Numbered from the stretch's first letter, positions 46,805 through 55,898 are shown. The stretch: 56,559 nt of DNA from Proteobacteria bacterium CG1_02_64_396 (GCA_001872725.1 MNWR01000048.1:1-56559), one strand, 5' to 3'. Numbers and translations: made by a program. The notes: a model not told the origin generated them from the letters alone.

Positions 46805-47245
46805 GTGCTAGGGGGGCGCGCTGACGACGGGGGACGTTGGGCGGCACTTCGCTCCCTGGGCGCCCTGGTGGTACGTACGACGACCGTGGGCGACCGGGCG
46901 TTGTTGGTCGTGGCCGCCTGTTTGGTTGTGGTCGCGGTTTCATGGGTGGTGTCGATGCCGGTCGGGGCGGCGGTTGAGGTTTCGGTGGGGGGCAAAGTCG
47001 TGCAGACCTTGTCGCTGGCTGCCCCGAGGGCGCTCGACATCCCCGGCCCCCTGGGCGATTCAGAAATTGAGGTCGCCTCGGGCCGCGCCCGCTTTGTCGA
47101 CGGCCCCTGCCAACACAAACTGTGTGTGCGCCAGGGCTGGGTTAATCGGGTCGGTTCGTTGGCGGTATGTATTCCCAATCAGGTTATGCTCAGGGTGCTG
47201 GGCGATCCCGACGATCCCGACGCCATCGACGTGTTGGTGCGTTAA
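46805..47245 (+). CDS. NusG domain II-containing membrane-anchored protein
   Basis: A 146-residue protein with one N-terminal helix (about 32-52) and an extracytoplasmic NusG_II-type domain. It contains a conserved Cys pattern, GPCQHKLCVRQGW and LAVCIPN. GTG 46805 lies three bases after the apbE stop. Proteins of this type are often next to ApbE or electron-transport genes; the molecular role is not known. Confidence 0.8.
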   Translation: MLGGRADDGGRWAALRSLGALVVRTTTVGDRALLVVAACLVVVAVSWVVSMPVGAAVEVSVGGKVVQTLSLAAPRALDIPGPLGDSEIEVASGRARFVDGPCQHKLCVRQGWVNRVGSLAVCIPNQVMLRVLGDPDDPDAIDVLVR

Positions 47246-47272
47246 ACCAAAGTGGGAAAGGGGAAAGTCCCC

Positions 47273-47728
47273 ATGGGAAACGACATTCAAGAACGGTTGA
47301 TTCAATGCGGCATCACCCTGACCAAGCCGCGTCGTTTGATCGCTGGGATTTTGTTCGGTAGCGACGACCACCTCGATGCCGAGGCGGTTTTTCAAAGGGT
47401 GCGTGAGATCGATCCCGCAGTCGGGTTGGCCACGGTCTACCGGGCGCTCAAACTGTTCGAGGAGCAGGGGCTGATCTTGCGGGTCGACTTCGGCGATGGC
47501 CGGGCCCGCTACGAGGTTGCCCCCCACGAACACCACGATCATCTGGTGTGTGTGCGCTGCCAGCAGGTCACCGAGTTCAACAATCCTGCGATTGAAATCT
47601 TGCAGCGGGAGGTCGCCGAGCGTTTCGGCTACCGCCTAGAGGGGCACCGCCATGAGCTCTATGGGGTGTGTCCGACCTGTCAAGCCAAAGAGGCTGCTAA
47701 GCGGAGAGAAGGGGCTGCAAACCCCTGA
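47273..47728 (+). CDS. fur: Fur-family transcriptional regulator
   Basis: A metal-responsive DNA-binding protein of 151 residues from ATG 47273 (GGGGAAAG upstream). It has a winged-helix domain with LATVYRALKLFEEQGLI, a Zn/Fe-binding HEHHDHLVCVRCQQVTEF segment, and a second CPTC pair near the C-terminus for the structural Zn. The spacing fits Fur more than Zur or PerR, but sequence alone does not settle metal choice. A structured 3' region and a terminator follow. Confidence 0.9.
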   Translation: MGNDIQERLIQCGITLTKPRRLIAGILFGSDDHLDAEAVFQRVREIDPAVGLATVYRALKLFEEQGLILRVDFGDGRARYEVAPHEHHDHLVCVRCQQVTEFNNPAIEILQREVAERFGYRLEGHRHELYGVCPTCQAKEAAKRREGAANP

Positions 47729-47779
47729 AAGTGAAGATTTTGTAATCTCAAAAAAAGGCGGAACTTTGTATTAGAGGCC

Positions 47780-47895
47780 TCTACTAAACGGATCCACGAC
47801 GTAGCAAATCAGTTACTCACTGAGTTGTGGCGTGTTTCGTGGACTCCTCCTTACACTTGGGCGACCTATCGACGGATGGGTCGCCCATTTTTTTC
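47780..47895 (+). ncRNA. candidate small RNA / structured 3' UTR downstream of fur
   Basis: The 130 bp between the fur stop and a strong terminator is not coding. It can fold into a TCAGT/ACTGA hairpin (47809-47823). A segment CCACGAC (47795-47801) can pair either with GTTGTGG (47824-47830) or, shifted by one base, with TCGTGGA (47837-47843), so the pairings exclude each other. An unpaired ACTCCTCC stretch (47843-47850) is complementary to ribosome binding sites. I see only a weak promoter, so an sRNA processed from the fur mRNA is equally possible. Confidence 0.4.
47859..47895 (+). terminator. terminator after fur
   Basis: GGGCGACC/GGTCGCCC stem (47859-47866 with 47879-47886), a 12-base loop and a run of eight T. 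It is oriented for plus-strand transcripts and lies where the converging map gene ends. Confidence 0.9.
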
Positions 47896-48682
47896 AATCC
47901 TCAAGCCGCCGGGTCCGGGCGGTCGATTCTTCGGCCAGGGTCAGCACCTCGGCCCCAGCTTCAGTAACCAGAATGGTGTGCTCAAACTGCGCCGAAAGGC
48001 TGCGATCCCGAGTCACCACCGTCCAACCGTCGGGCAACACCTTAATGGGGGCCTTGCCCAAGTTGACCATCGGCTCGATGGTGAAGGTCATCCCCGGTTT
48101 GAGCACCGTCCCCTCGCCACGACGACCGTAGTGCAGCACCGTTGGCGACTCGTGAAACTCCCGCCCAATCCCGTGCCCGCAATACTCCCGCACCACGCTG
48201 CACCGGTTGGATTCCACAAAGCTTTGAATCGCTTGACCGATGTCCCCCAGGGTTGCCCCCGGTTTGACCTGGTCGATCCCGATCCACAGGGCGTGGTGGG
48301 CCACATCGGTGACATGGCGCCCCTTGGCAGTCGGTTCGCCGACGAAAAAAGTAGCGCTGGTGTCGCCATGAAATCCTTTGAAATAGACCGTGATGTCGAC
48401 GTTGACGATGTCCCCCTTTTCAAGCGCCCGGTCGGAGGGAATGCCGTGGCAGACCTGCTGGTTGATCGAGGTGCAGATCGATTTGGGGAAGCCGTGGTAA
48501 TTCAAGGGGGAGGGGTGAGCCCCCTTGCCGACGATCCACCCGTGCACGATTCGGTCGAGTTCGTTGGTCGTGATGCCGGGGAGCACATGGGGCTCGATCA
48601 TCGCCAACGCTTGGGCCGCCAAGCGGCAGCTGGCGCGCATGTCGACAAGATCTTGAGGGGTTTTGATGGCGATTTTGCTCAT
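47894..48682 (-). CDS. map: methionine aminopeptidase type I
   Basis: Removes the initiator Met from nascent proteins. The 262-residue protein has the pita-bread fold metal ligands in NVDITVYFKGFHGDTSATFFVG (Asp pair, start of the site), YCGHGIGREFHESP (His) and TFTIEPMVN (Glu), plus a terminal Glu in ILVTEAG. It is divergent from groES. Normally next to rpsB, here it stands alone. Confidence 0.96.
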   Translation of the reverse strand: MSKIAIKTPQDLVDMRASCRLAAQALAMIEPHVLPGITTNELDRIVHGWIVGKGAHPSPLNYHGFPKSICTSINQQVCHGIPSDRALEKGDIVNVDITVYFKGFHGDTSATFFVGEPTAKGRHVTDVAHHALWIGIDQVKPGATLGDIGQAIQSFVESNRCSVVREYCGHGIGREFHESPTVLHYGRRGEGTVLKPGMTFTIEPMVNLGKAPIKVLPDGWTVVTRDRSLSAQFEHTILVTEAGAEVLTLAEESTARTRRLED

Positions 48683-48727
48683 GACGTTCGTTGGCGTTGG
48701 TCAAAAACTTCTTGGAGCCGACCGCCC

Positions 48728-48755
48728 TTGACGCTCCAGGGCGCGACACTATGAT
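48728..48755 (+). promoter_or_regulatory. groESL promoter
   Basis: TTGACG (48728-48733), a 16-bp spacer, TATGAT (48750-48755): a housekeeping sigma70-type promoter. The CIRCE operator starts at the last base of the -10 element and covers the start site. Confidence 0.88.
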
Positions 48756-48781
48756 TAGCACTCGCTGGCCGGGAGTGCTAC
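48755..48781 (+). promoter_or_regulatory. CIRCE operator (HrcA site)
   Basis: TTAGCACTC, a 9-base spacer, GAGTGCTAC; only the last base departs from the consensus inverted repeat. This implies HrcA repression relieved by heat. hrcA is not in the window. Confidence 0.95.
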
Positions 48782-48838
48782 CACCCGGCAGAAATTGCCC
48801 GTTTAACCTGCATTCATCTGTTTGAAGGAGGAAGCTGT

Positions 48839-49129
48839 ATGAGCATTCGTCCCTTGCACGACCGCGTGTTGGTCCAGCGTGTCGAGGAAGAGCAAAAGAC
48901 CGCGTCCGGAATCATCATTCCCGACTCCGCCAAGGAGAAGCCGATTCAGGGCATCGTCAAGGCTGCCGGCAACGGCAAGGTCAACGATAAGGGCGAGGTT
49001 CGTCCCCTGGATGTCAAGGTCGGGGATCGAGTGATCTTCGGGAAATACGCCGGAACCGAGGTCAAGATCGACGGCGAAGAGTACCTGATCATGCGGGAAG
49101 AGGACATTCTCGGCGTCGTCGAGGGTTGA
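48839..49129 (+). CDS. groES: co-chaperonin GroES
   Basis: Heptameric lid of the GroEL folding cage. The 96-residue protein begins [19 protein letters not shown], has the mobile loop [15 protein letters not shown] and ends with the conserved VEG. GGAGGA precedes the ATG. It is first of the heat-inducible groESL operon. Confidence 0.98.
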   Translation: MSIRPLHDRVLVQRVEEEQKTASGIIIPDSAKEKPIQGIVKAAGNGKVNDKGEVRPLDVKVGDRVIFGKYAGTEVKIDGEEYLIMREEDILGVVEG

Positions 49130-49165
49130 TCTCTTTTCCCCCCACCACTGTTCAAATTCAAGTAA

Positions 49166-50833
<1,668 letters not shown>

Positions 50834-50860
50834 TCCCAACCGCACCAGTGCAGTTCCAAA

Positions 50861-50891
50861 AAAGCCCCGGCCGCAAGGCCGGGGCTTTTTT
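50861..50891 (+). terminator. terminator after groESL
   Basis: AGCCCCGGCC/GGCCGGGGCT stem (50863-50872 with 50877-50886), GCAA tetraloop, flanked by A and T runs. It looks bidirectional. Confidence 0.95.
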
Positions 50892-50966
50892 ATTGCAAAA
50901 ACGGCAGGGTTGCCGCGGCGTATCGAAATGGGGAGGCTGTTCGTCCCATTTCATCGAGGAGGCGCC

Positions 50967-52127
50967 ATGTCCACCATCGAATACCGTCCCGGTCTTGAGA
51001 AGGTCCCCGCCGTGCAGTCCTCGATCAGCTTTGTTGATGGGGGTAGCGGCATCCTCGAATACCGGGGGATCCCGGTCGAGGTGCTTGCCGAGGAGTCCTC
51101 CTTCCTGGAGGTCGCCTACCTGTTGATCTTCGACCGTTTCCCCCGCGCCGACGAACTGGCCCGCTGGGAGGCCGACATCCTCTACCACCGCAGGATCAAA
51201 TGGCACCTGCGCGACATGGTCAAGTTGCTGCCCAGCACCGGCCATCCGATGGACGCCATTCAGGCGCTGATCGCCGCCACCGGGATGTTCTATCCCATCA
51301 AGGACATCGCTCAGTACAGCCAGGAGCGCTTCGTCTACGAGGCGGCGATCCGCTTGCTTGGCAAGCTCCCCACCCTGGTTGCCACCTTCGCCCGCATGCG
51401 GGTCGGCTACGATCCGGTCCCCCCCCGCGACGACCTCGACCATGCCACCAACTTCTTGTGGATGCTGCTCGAAGAGGATCCCCAACCCGAGGTTGCCAAG
51501 GCGTTCGACGTCAGCCTGATTCTGCACGCCGAACACACCATCAACGCCTCGACCTTTGCAGGGCTAGTCACCGCCTCGACCCTGGCCGATCCCTACACCG
51601 TGGTCTCCGCCGCCATCGGAGCGCTGTCGGGGCCGCTGCACGGCGGAGCCAACGAACGGGTATTGGGGATGCTCAAAGAGATCGGCACCTTGGAAAACGT
51701 CGAGCCCTATCTGGTCGGCAAGCTGGAGCGCAAAGAGAAGATCTGGGGGCTGGGGCACCGGGTCTACAAGGTCAAAGATCCCCGCGCTCGGGTGCTGCAA
51801 AACCTGTTGGAGGGCGCGTTCGAGGCGGGAGGGGGCAAGGATCTGCACTACGCCATCGCCCAAGAGCTGGAGCGGATCGAGGGGACGAGCCTGGGGCAAG
51901 ACAAGGGGGTGTGGCCCAACGTCGATTTCTATTCGGGCATCCTCTACCACAAGATGGGGATCCCCACCGACCTCTTCACTCCGCTGTTCGCCATTGCCCG
52001 TACCGCCGGTTGGCTGGCCCACTGGTACGAGCAGATGCGAGCCAATGTGTTGTTCCGTCCCACCCAGGTTTATACGGGTCGGCACGGGCAGCCCTATGTG
52101 CCGATGGGGGAGCGCAAGCACGTGTAG
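50967..52127 (+). CDS. gltA: citrate synthase
   Basis: Condenses oxaloacetate and acetyl-CoA. The 386-residue protein is of the short, dimeric citrate/2-methylcitrate synthase type. Catalytic regions are HAEHTINASTFAGLV, GPLHGGANERV, WGLGHRVYK and VDFYSGILYHKMGIP. GAGGAGG precedes ATG 50967. The stop codon TAG is part of the first REP element (GTAGGAG from 52124), so the repeat has replaced or supplied the gene end. 2-methylcitrate synthase activity cannot be excluded. Confidence 0.9.
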   Translation: MSTIEYRPGLEKVPAVQSSISFVDGGSGILEYRGIPVEVLAEESSFLEVAYLLIFDRFPRADELARWEADILYHRRIKWHLRDMVKLLPSTGHPMDAIQALIAATGMFYPIKDIAQYSQERFVYEAAIRLLGKLPTLVATFARMRVGYDPVPPRDDLDHATNFLWMLLEEDPQPEVAKAFDVSLILHAEHTINASTFAGLVTASTLADPYTVVSAAIGALSGPLHGGANERVLGMLKEIGTLENVEPYLVGKLERKEKIWGLGHRVYKVKDPRARVLQNLLEGAFEAGGGKDLHYAIAQELERIEGTSLGQDKGVWPNVDFYSGILYHKMGIPTDLFTPLFAIARTAGWLAHWYEQMRANVLFRPTQVYTGRHGQPYVPMGERKHV

Positions 52128-52207
52128 GAGCGCCGCCTCGGCGCGATAGGTTTTGGCTTTTCGGCCGTTCTTGCTCCGATGGATCGCGCCGGGGGCGGCG
52201 CTCCTAC
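52124..52207 (+). repeat. BIME unit A (paired REP elements)
   Basis: The left arm GTAGGAGCGCCGCCTCGGCG continues GCGAT; about 36 bp later comes the inverted arm ending GGCGCTCCTAC. Each arm is itself a small palindrome (GCGCCG/CGGCGC). The first bases contain the citrate synthase stop codon. Confidence 0.92.
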
Positions 52208-52263
52208 GATTGGGGGTGGTTGGGGTTTTGTTTGATGTGCCGCCCCGCCCCCCCCACAGGGCG

Positions 52264-52347
52264 GTAGGAGCGGCTTCCCGGCGCGATAGGTTTTGGTTTT
52301 TTGGCAGTTCTTGCCACCGTTGATCGCGCCGGGGGCGGCGCTCCTAC
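52264..52347 (+). repeat. BIME unit B
   Basis: Left arm GTAGGAGCGGCTTCCCGGCG, continuing CGAT, and an inverted right arm from ATCGCGCCGGGGGCGG to CTCCTAC. The left arm is the GGCTTCC variant, so the two arms are not fully complementary. Confidence 0.92.
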
Positions 52348-52352
52348 GAGTG

Positions 52353-52622
52353 GAGGCGGGGTTGAGCGGTTGGGGTTGTAAGGGATGTGTTCCCCCGTTT
52401 GTGGCGATGTTTCGTGCGATCCCTTTGTTTCATTGGGCCGGTAGGAGCGGCTTCCCGGCGCGATAGGTTTTGGTTTTGTGGTCGTTCTTACCCCGTTGAT
52501 CGCGCCGAGGGCGGCGCTCCTACGAGGGGAGGCGGGGTTGAGCGGTTGGGGTTGTAAGGGATGTGTTCCCCCGTTGGTGGCGATGTTTCGTGCAACCCCT
52601 TCGTTTCATTGGGCCGGTAGGA
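52353..52622 (+). repeat. tandem duplication of a BIME plus linker (period about 177 bp)
   Basis: The 93-bp linker after unit B and that after unit C are nearly identical (both carry GGCGGGGTTGAGCGGTTGGG and TTTCATTGGGCCGGTAGGAG). Units B, C and D begin at 52264, 52441 and 52617. The few differences between copies indicate a recent duplication. Confidence 0.85.
52441..52523 (+). repeat. BIME unit C
   Basis: Left arm of the GGCTTCC variant and an inverted right arm ATCGCGCCGAGGGCGGCGCT continuing CCTAC. It has the same arrangement as unit B, one 177-bp period later. Confidence 0.92.
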
Positions 52623-52700
52623 GCGCCGCCTCGGCGCGATAGGTTTTGGTTTTGTGGCGGTTCTTGCTCCGATGGATCGCGCCGAGGGCGGCGCTCCTAC
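52617..52700 (+). repeat. BIME unit D
   Basis: Left arm of the GCCGCCT variant and a right arm with GCCGAGGGCGGCGCTCC. The arms are almost perfectly complementary over about 24 bp. Confidence 0.92.
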
Positions 52701-52753
52701 GAGTGGGGGTGGTTGGTTTTTGTTTAAGGCGCCGCCCCGCCCCCCGCAGGCCG

Positions 52754-52779
52754 GTAGGAGCGCCGCCTCGGCGCGATAC
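52754..52779 (+). repeat. single REP arm E
   Basis: Only the left arm (GTAGGAGCGCCGCCTCGGCG plus CGATA) is present. Unique sequence leading to the DUF4384 gene replaces the linker and right arm. It marks the left border of the DUF4384/caspase cassette. Confidence 0.88.
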
Positions 52780-52925
52780 GAAGAGGCAACGCGACGCGAT
52801 TCGATCCAGCACCCCGACAAGGTGAGGTGCGATCGTCACACCAAGTCCCCGCATCCTTTCCTCTCCCGGTCATCCTGCCTAACCTGTTGTCATCATCCCC
52901 CCATTCAAGGAAAGAGGACCGCCCT

Positions 52926-53789
52926 ATGCGCCCTACCCCTTTTTGGTTCGCCGTCGCCATCGCCTTGATCGCCCTTCCCGCCTGGGCGGGCTCCTCGACC
53001 ATTGTCGAAGCCGAGGGCAACGCCTGCATGGGCGACGATCTTTCACGCAAGCAGACCGAAACCCAGGCGATGGCCGACGCCAAGCGGGTGGCGGCGGAAT
53101 CGGCGGCGACCTATGTGCGCAGCCAGAGCGAGGTTGAGGACGCCATGCTGACCAAGGATCTGATCGCCGCCTACTCGGCGGCCCAGGTGACGGTCTTGGA
53201 GGTGCTGCAAAAGGGGTGGTATCGCGATCAGGCGGCGGGCGATTGCTTTGGGATGCGGATCCGCACCGAGGTTACCCCCGACGAGGCGGCCATTGCCCGA
53301 GTGGCCAAAAAAGCGGGCGGGGGTGGCATTGACGACCCCACCGCCCCCTTGGCGGTGAAGGTTTGGACCAGTCAAGAGCATTACCGCCCCAGCGAGCGGA
53401 TGCAGATTTACCTCAAGGGCAACAAACCCTTTTATGCGCGGGTGGTGTACCGCCAGGTCGATGGTGCCCAGATTCAGTTGCTTCCCAACCCCTACCGTGG
53501 CGCCAACCATTTTCAGGGCGGGGTGGTGTATGCGATTCCCGGCGACGGTGACCGTTTCGATCTGGATGTTTCCCCCCCCTTCGGCAAGGAGTCGGTATCG
53601 GTCTACGCCAGCACAGCCCCCTTGGGGGAGGTGCCGACCCAGGAGGCGGGCGGAGTCTATGTGGTTGAAGGGGATGTGGGGGTACGCAGTCGAGGGATCA
53701 AGCTGGTCGCATCCCAGGGGGGGAGCCACACGACCCCCGCTGCCGTCGAATTCGCCGAGGAACAGGCCGAGATGACGACCGGGCCGTGA
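52926..53789 (+). CDS. secreted DUF4384-domain protein
   Basis: A 287-residue protein with a signal peptide (about 1-21, cut after PAWA). An N-terminal domain rich in Ala and Glu contains a long helix. A DUF4384-like beta domain follows (about 139-235) with VWTSQEHYRPSERMQIYLKG, YRQVDGAQIQLLPNPY and a GDRFDLDVSPPFGKE segment. DUF4384 often occurs with caspase-like or other effector genes, and here a caspase-FGE gene follows 154 bp later. ATG 52926 is chosen for the signal peptide. Confidence 0.8.
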   Translation: MRPTPFWFAVAIALIALPAWAGSSTIVEAEGNACMGDDLSRKQTETQAMADAKRVAAESAATYVRSQSEVEDAMLTKDLIAAYSAAQVTVLEVLQKGWYRDQAAGDCFGMRIRTEVTPDEAAIARVAKKAGGGGIDDPTAPLAVKVWTSQEHYRPSERMQIYLKGNKPFYARVVYRQVDGAQIQLLPNPYRGANHFQGGVVYAIPGDGDRFDLDVSPPFGKESVSVYASTAPLGEVPTQEAGGVYVVEGDVGVRSRGIKLVASQGGSHTTPAAVEFAEEQAEMTTGP

Positions 53790-53943
53790 GGGCGATCACG
53801 CCGGGGGCGGTGATCGAGGCGGGATTGAAGTGGCAATGCCGCCACCCCCGGCACACCCCTCTCTCCCGCCGTTCCCATCCCCATAGCATCGTTTCATCCC
53901 AAGATTTGAGCACGGTGGACATATTCGAACAGGAGCATCGGCA

Positions 53944-55866
53944 ATGAAGGCTTTCGCACAATGGCTGGCTGTGGCAATGGTTGCAGCGGGGTTGTCGTCT
54001 TCGGCTTGGGCCGACCGAGGCATCACCATCAGGGGGCAGATGGAGCAGCAAGCGGGGGTCAAGGTGGGGGCCTACCGCGCTCTGGTCATTGGTATCGACG
54101 ATTATGTCGATCCCAACATCCCCGATCTGCAAACCGCAAGCGCCGACGCCAGGGCGGTGGCCGAGTTGCTTAAAAAGAGCTATGGCTTCACCGACGTTAC
54201 CCTGTTGCTCGACCGCCTCGCCGATGGTTCCAGCATCCAAAAGCAGTTGCGCCGCTTGGCCACCACCAGCCGCCCCGACGATTCGGTGCTGATTTACTAC
54301 GCCGGGCACGGCGATCTCGACAGGGTGACTGGCGACGGCTGGTGGATCCCCGCCAGCGCCACGGCGGGCGATTCGTTCACCTACATGGACAACGCGGTCA
54401 TCCAGAAATACCTCAAGGCGATTCCGGCCCGGCATGTGTTGCTGGTTTCCGACAGTTGTTTCTCGGGCACCCTGTTCGGGGCCAGCCGGGCGATGCCCGA
54501 GGTGATCGACGACAAGTACTACGCCGCGATGTTCAAGGAGCGCTCCCGCTGGGGGATGACCTCGGGAAATTTAACGCCGGTGGCCGACGGGAGCTCTGGG
54601 GGGCACTCGCTCTTCGCCGGTCAGTTCATCAAGGCGCTGCAAGGCAACCTCCAGCCCTTTGTGACCCCGCGCGAGATCTACCAACGCATCGCGGCGGTCA
54701 TCAGCAACAACTCCGACCAGGTGCCCCAGGCCAATCCGATTCGCAATGTGGACGACGAGGGGGGAGCCTTCGTCTTCATCCGCAGCGACGGCGTCACCGC
54801 CGCCTCCAGACCGTTCCCTGCCGGGACGGCCGATTCGGGCGGCAATGCGATGGAGTTGGCCTTTTGGAACGCCATTAAAGACAGCGCCGATCCGGCCCAA
54901 TTCAGGGCCTACCTCGACCAATTCCCCAATGGCACTTTCGTTACCCTGGCGCGGCTCAAGGCGGGCAGTGCGCCGCACGTCGAGCCTGCACGAACCACCT
55001 TTGGCCTAACCATCGCCGCCACCCCTTCCGATGCCCGCATCCGCATTCTCAACATCGGCCCCGCGTACCAGCCCGGTATTCAGTTGGAGCCGGGGCGGTA
55101 CCACATCGAGGCGAGCCGTGCGGGGTATTCGACCCACACCGAATGGGTCGAACTGGGTCGCAGCGACATGACTCATGGCATCGCCCTGGATCAAAGGGGC
55201 ATCGAACTACCCGAGATGGTCGTCATCCCCGCCGGCAGCTTCACCATGGGCAGCAACGATGTCGATGACGAGGAAAAGCCGGTGCACACGGTGCAGATTC
55301 GCCGTTTCAAGATGATGACAACCGAGGTGACCCAAGCGTTGTGGGAGGCGGTGATGGGGAGCAATCCCAGCAGCTTCAAGGGGGCGGACCGCCCCGTGGA
55401 GAAGGTAAGTTGGGACGACATTCAAATCTTCATTCGCAAGCTGAACCAACACAGTGGTCAGCATTTTCGGCTGCCGAGCGAGGCGGAGTGGGAGTATGCG
55501 GCGCGGGCGGGAACAACGACGCGGTGGAGTTGGGGGAATAGCGATTCGGTTGCCGGGCAATACGCTTGGTACGACGGTAACAGCGGCGACCAAACCCACC
55601 CCGTGGGGCAAAAAAGCCCCAACGGTTTTGGGTTGTACGACATGCACGGCAATGTTTGGGAGTGGGTCGAGGATCGCTACCACGACAATTACAACGGCGC
55701 CCCCGGCGATGGTTCGGCTTGGACCTCGGGATCTTCGTTAAGCCGTGTGTTGCGCGGCGGCTCCTGGTACAACCTACCGAACAACCTGCGTTCGGCGAAC
55801 CGCTTCAGGGACAATCCCGACTTCCGGAGCACCAACTACGGCTTGCGTCTGGCCCAGGACTTTTAA
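53944..55866 (+). CDS. secreted caspase-like / FGE-fold protein, probable DGR target
   Basis: A 640-residue protein. Signal peptide (1-23), peptidase C14 caspase domain (about 44-280) with the catalytic dyad His122 (YYAGHGD) and Cys172 (SDSCFSGT), a linker with a WNAIKDSADPAQFRAYLDQF repeat-like element, a PEGA-like segment (353-416), and a C-terminal FGE/SUMF1 domain (421-638). The FGE domain lacks the catalytic Cys pair: the site after RGGSW reads YNLPNNLRS. It is thus likely a C-type-lectin-fold binding module, not a formylglycine generator. AGGAG precedes the ATG. The last 40 codons look like a DGR variable region. Confidence 0.88.
   Translation: MKAFAQWLAVAMVAAGLSSSAWADRGITIRGQMEQQAGVKVGAYRALVIGIDDYVDPNIPDLQTASADARAVAELLKKSYGFTDVTLLLDRLADGSSIQKQLRRLATTSRPDDSVLIYYAGHGDLDRVTGDGWWIPASATAGDSFTYMDNAVIQKYLKAIPARHVLLVSDSCFSGTLFGASRAMPEVIDDKYYAAMFKERSRWGMTSGNLTPVADGSSGGHSLFAGQFIKALQGNLQPFVTPREIYQRIAAVISNNSDQVPQANPIRNVDDEGGAFVFIRSDGVTAASRPFPAGTADSGGNAMELAFWNAIKDSADPAQFRAYLDQFPNGTFVTLARLKAGSAPHVEPARTTFGLTIAATPSDARIRILNIGPAYQPGIQLEPGRYHIEASRAGYSTHTEWVELGRSDMTHGIALDQRGIELPEMVVIPAGSFTMGSNDVDDEEKPVHTVQIRRFKMMTTEVTQALWEAVMGSNPSSFKGADRPVEKVSWDDIQIFIRKLNQHSGQHFRLPSEAEWEYAARAGTTTRWSWGNSDSVAGQYAWYDGNSGDQTHPVGQKSPNGFGLYDMHGNVWEWVEDRYHDNYNGAPGDGSAWTSGSSLSRVLRGGSWYNLPNNLRSANRFRDNPDFRSTNYGLRLAQDF
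55744..55863 (+). other. candidate DGR variable region (VR)
   Basis: Codons 601-640 encode RVLRGGSW followed by a pattern that in DGR-diversified FGE proteins is Asn-rich. At positions 609, 621, 623, 627, 629 and 630 the codons are TAC, TTC, GAC, TTC, AGC and ACC. Each can be derived from AAC by changes at A only, with the third base always C. AAC is retained at 610, 613, 614, 619 and 631. This is the pattern left by adenine-directed mutagenic retrohoming. No template repeat is in the window. Confidence 0.55.
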
Positions 55867-55898
55867 CCCTTTGCTCTTTTGACTTTTTCCCTTTTTTT

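Larger units (their letters stand above)
52128..52925. other. gene-free REP-rich stretch
   Basis: A 798-bp region with no credible coding sequence. It holds four BIME units and one single REP arm joined by two kinds of conserved linker, then about 145 bp leading to the DUF4384 gene. That last part has AAGAGG before the start codon. Open frames here are by-products of the repeats. Confidence 0.85.

Noticed and set aside
47761-47860. tRNA or 6S RNA after fur
   Set aside because: No cloverleaf, T-loop or CCA end, and no long 6S-type bulged helix; kept only as a candidate sRNA or 3' UTR.
52124-52779. Integron attC sites or MITEs
   Set aside because: No RYYYAAC/GTTRRRY core sites, no target-site duplications and no integron integrase; the GTAG-headed palindromes fit REP elements better.
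53944-55866. Active formylglycine-generating enzyme
   Set aside because: The catalytic Cys pair expected after GGSW is absent, and no sulfatase gene is nearby.
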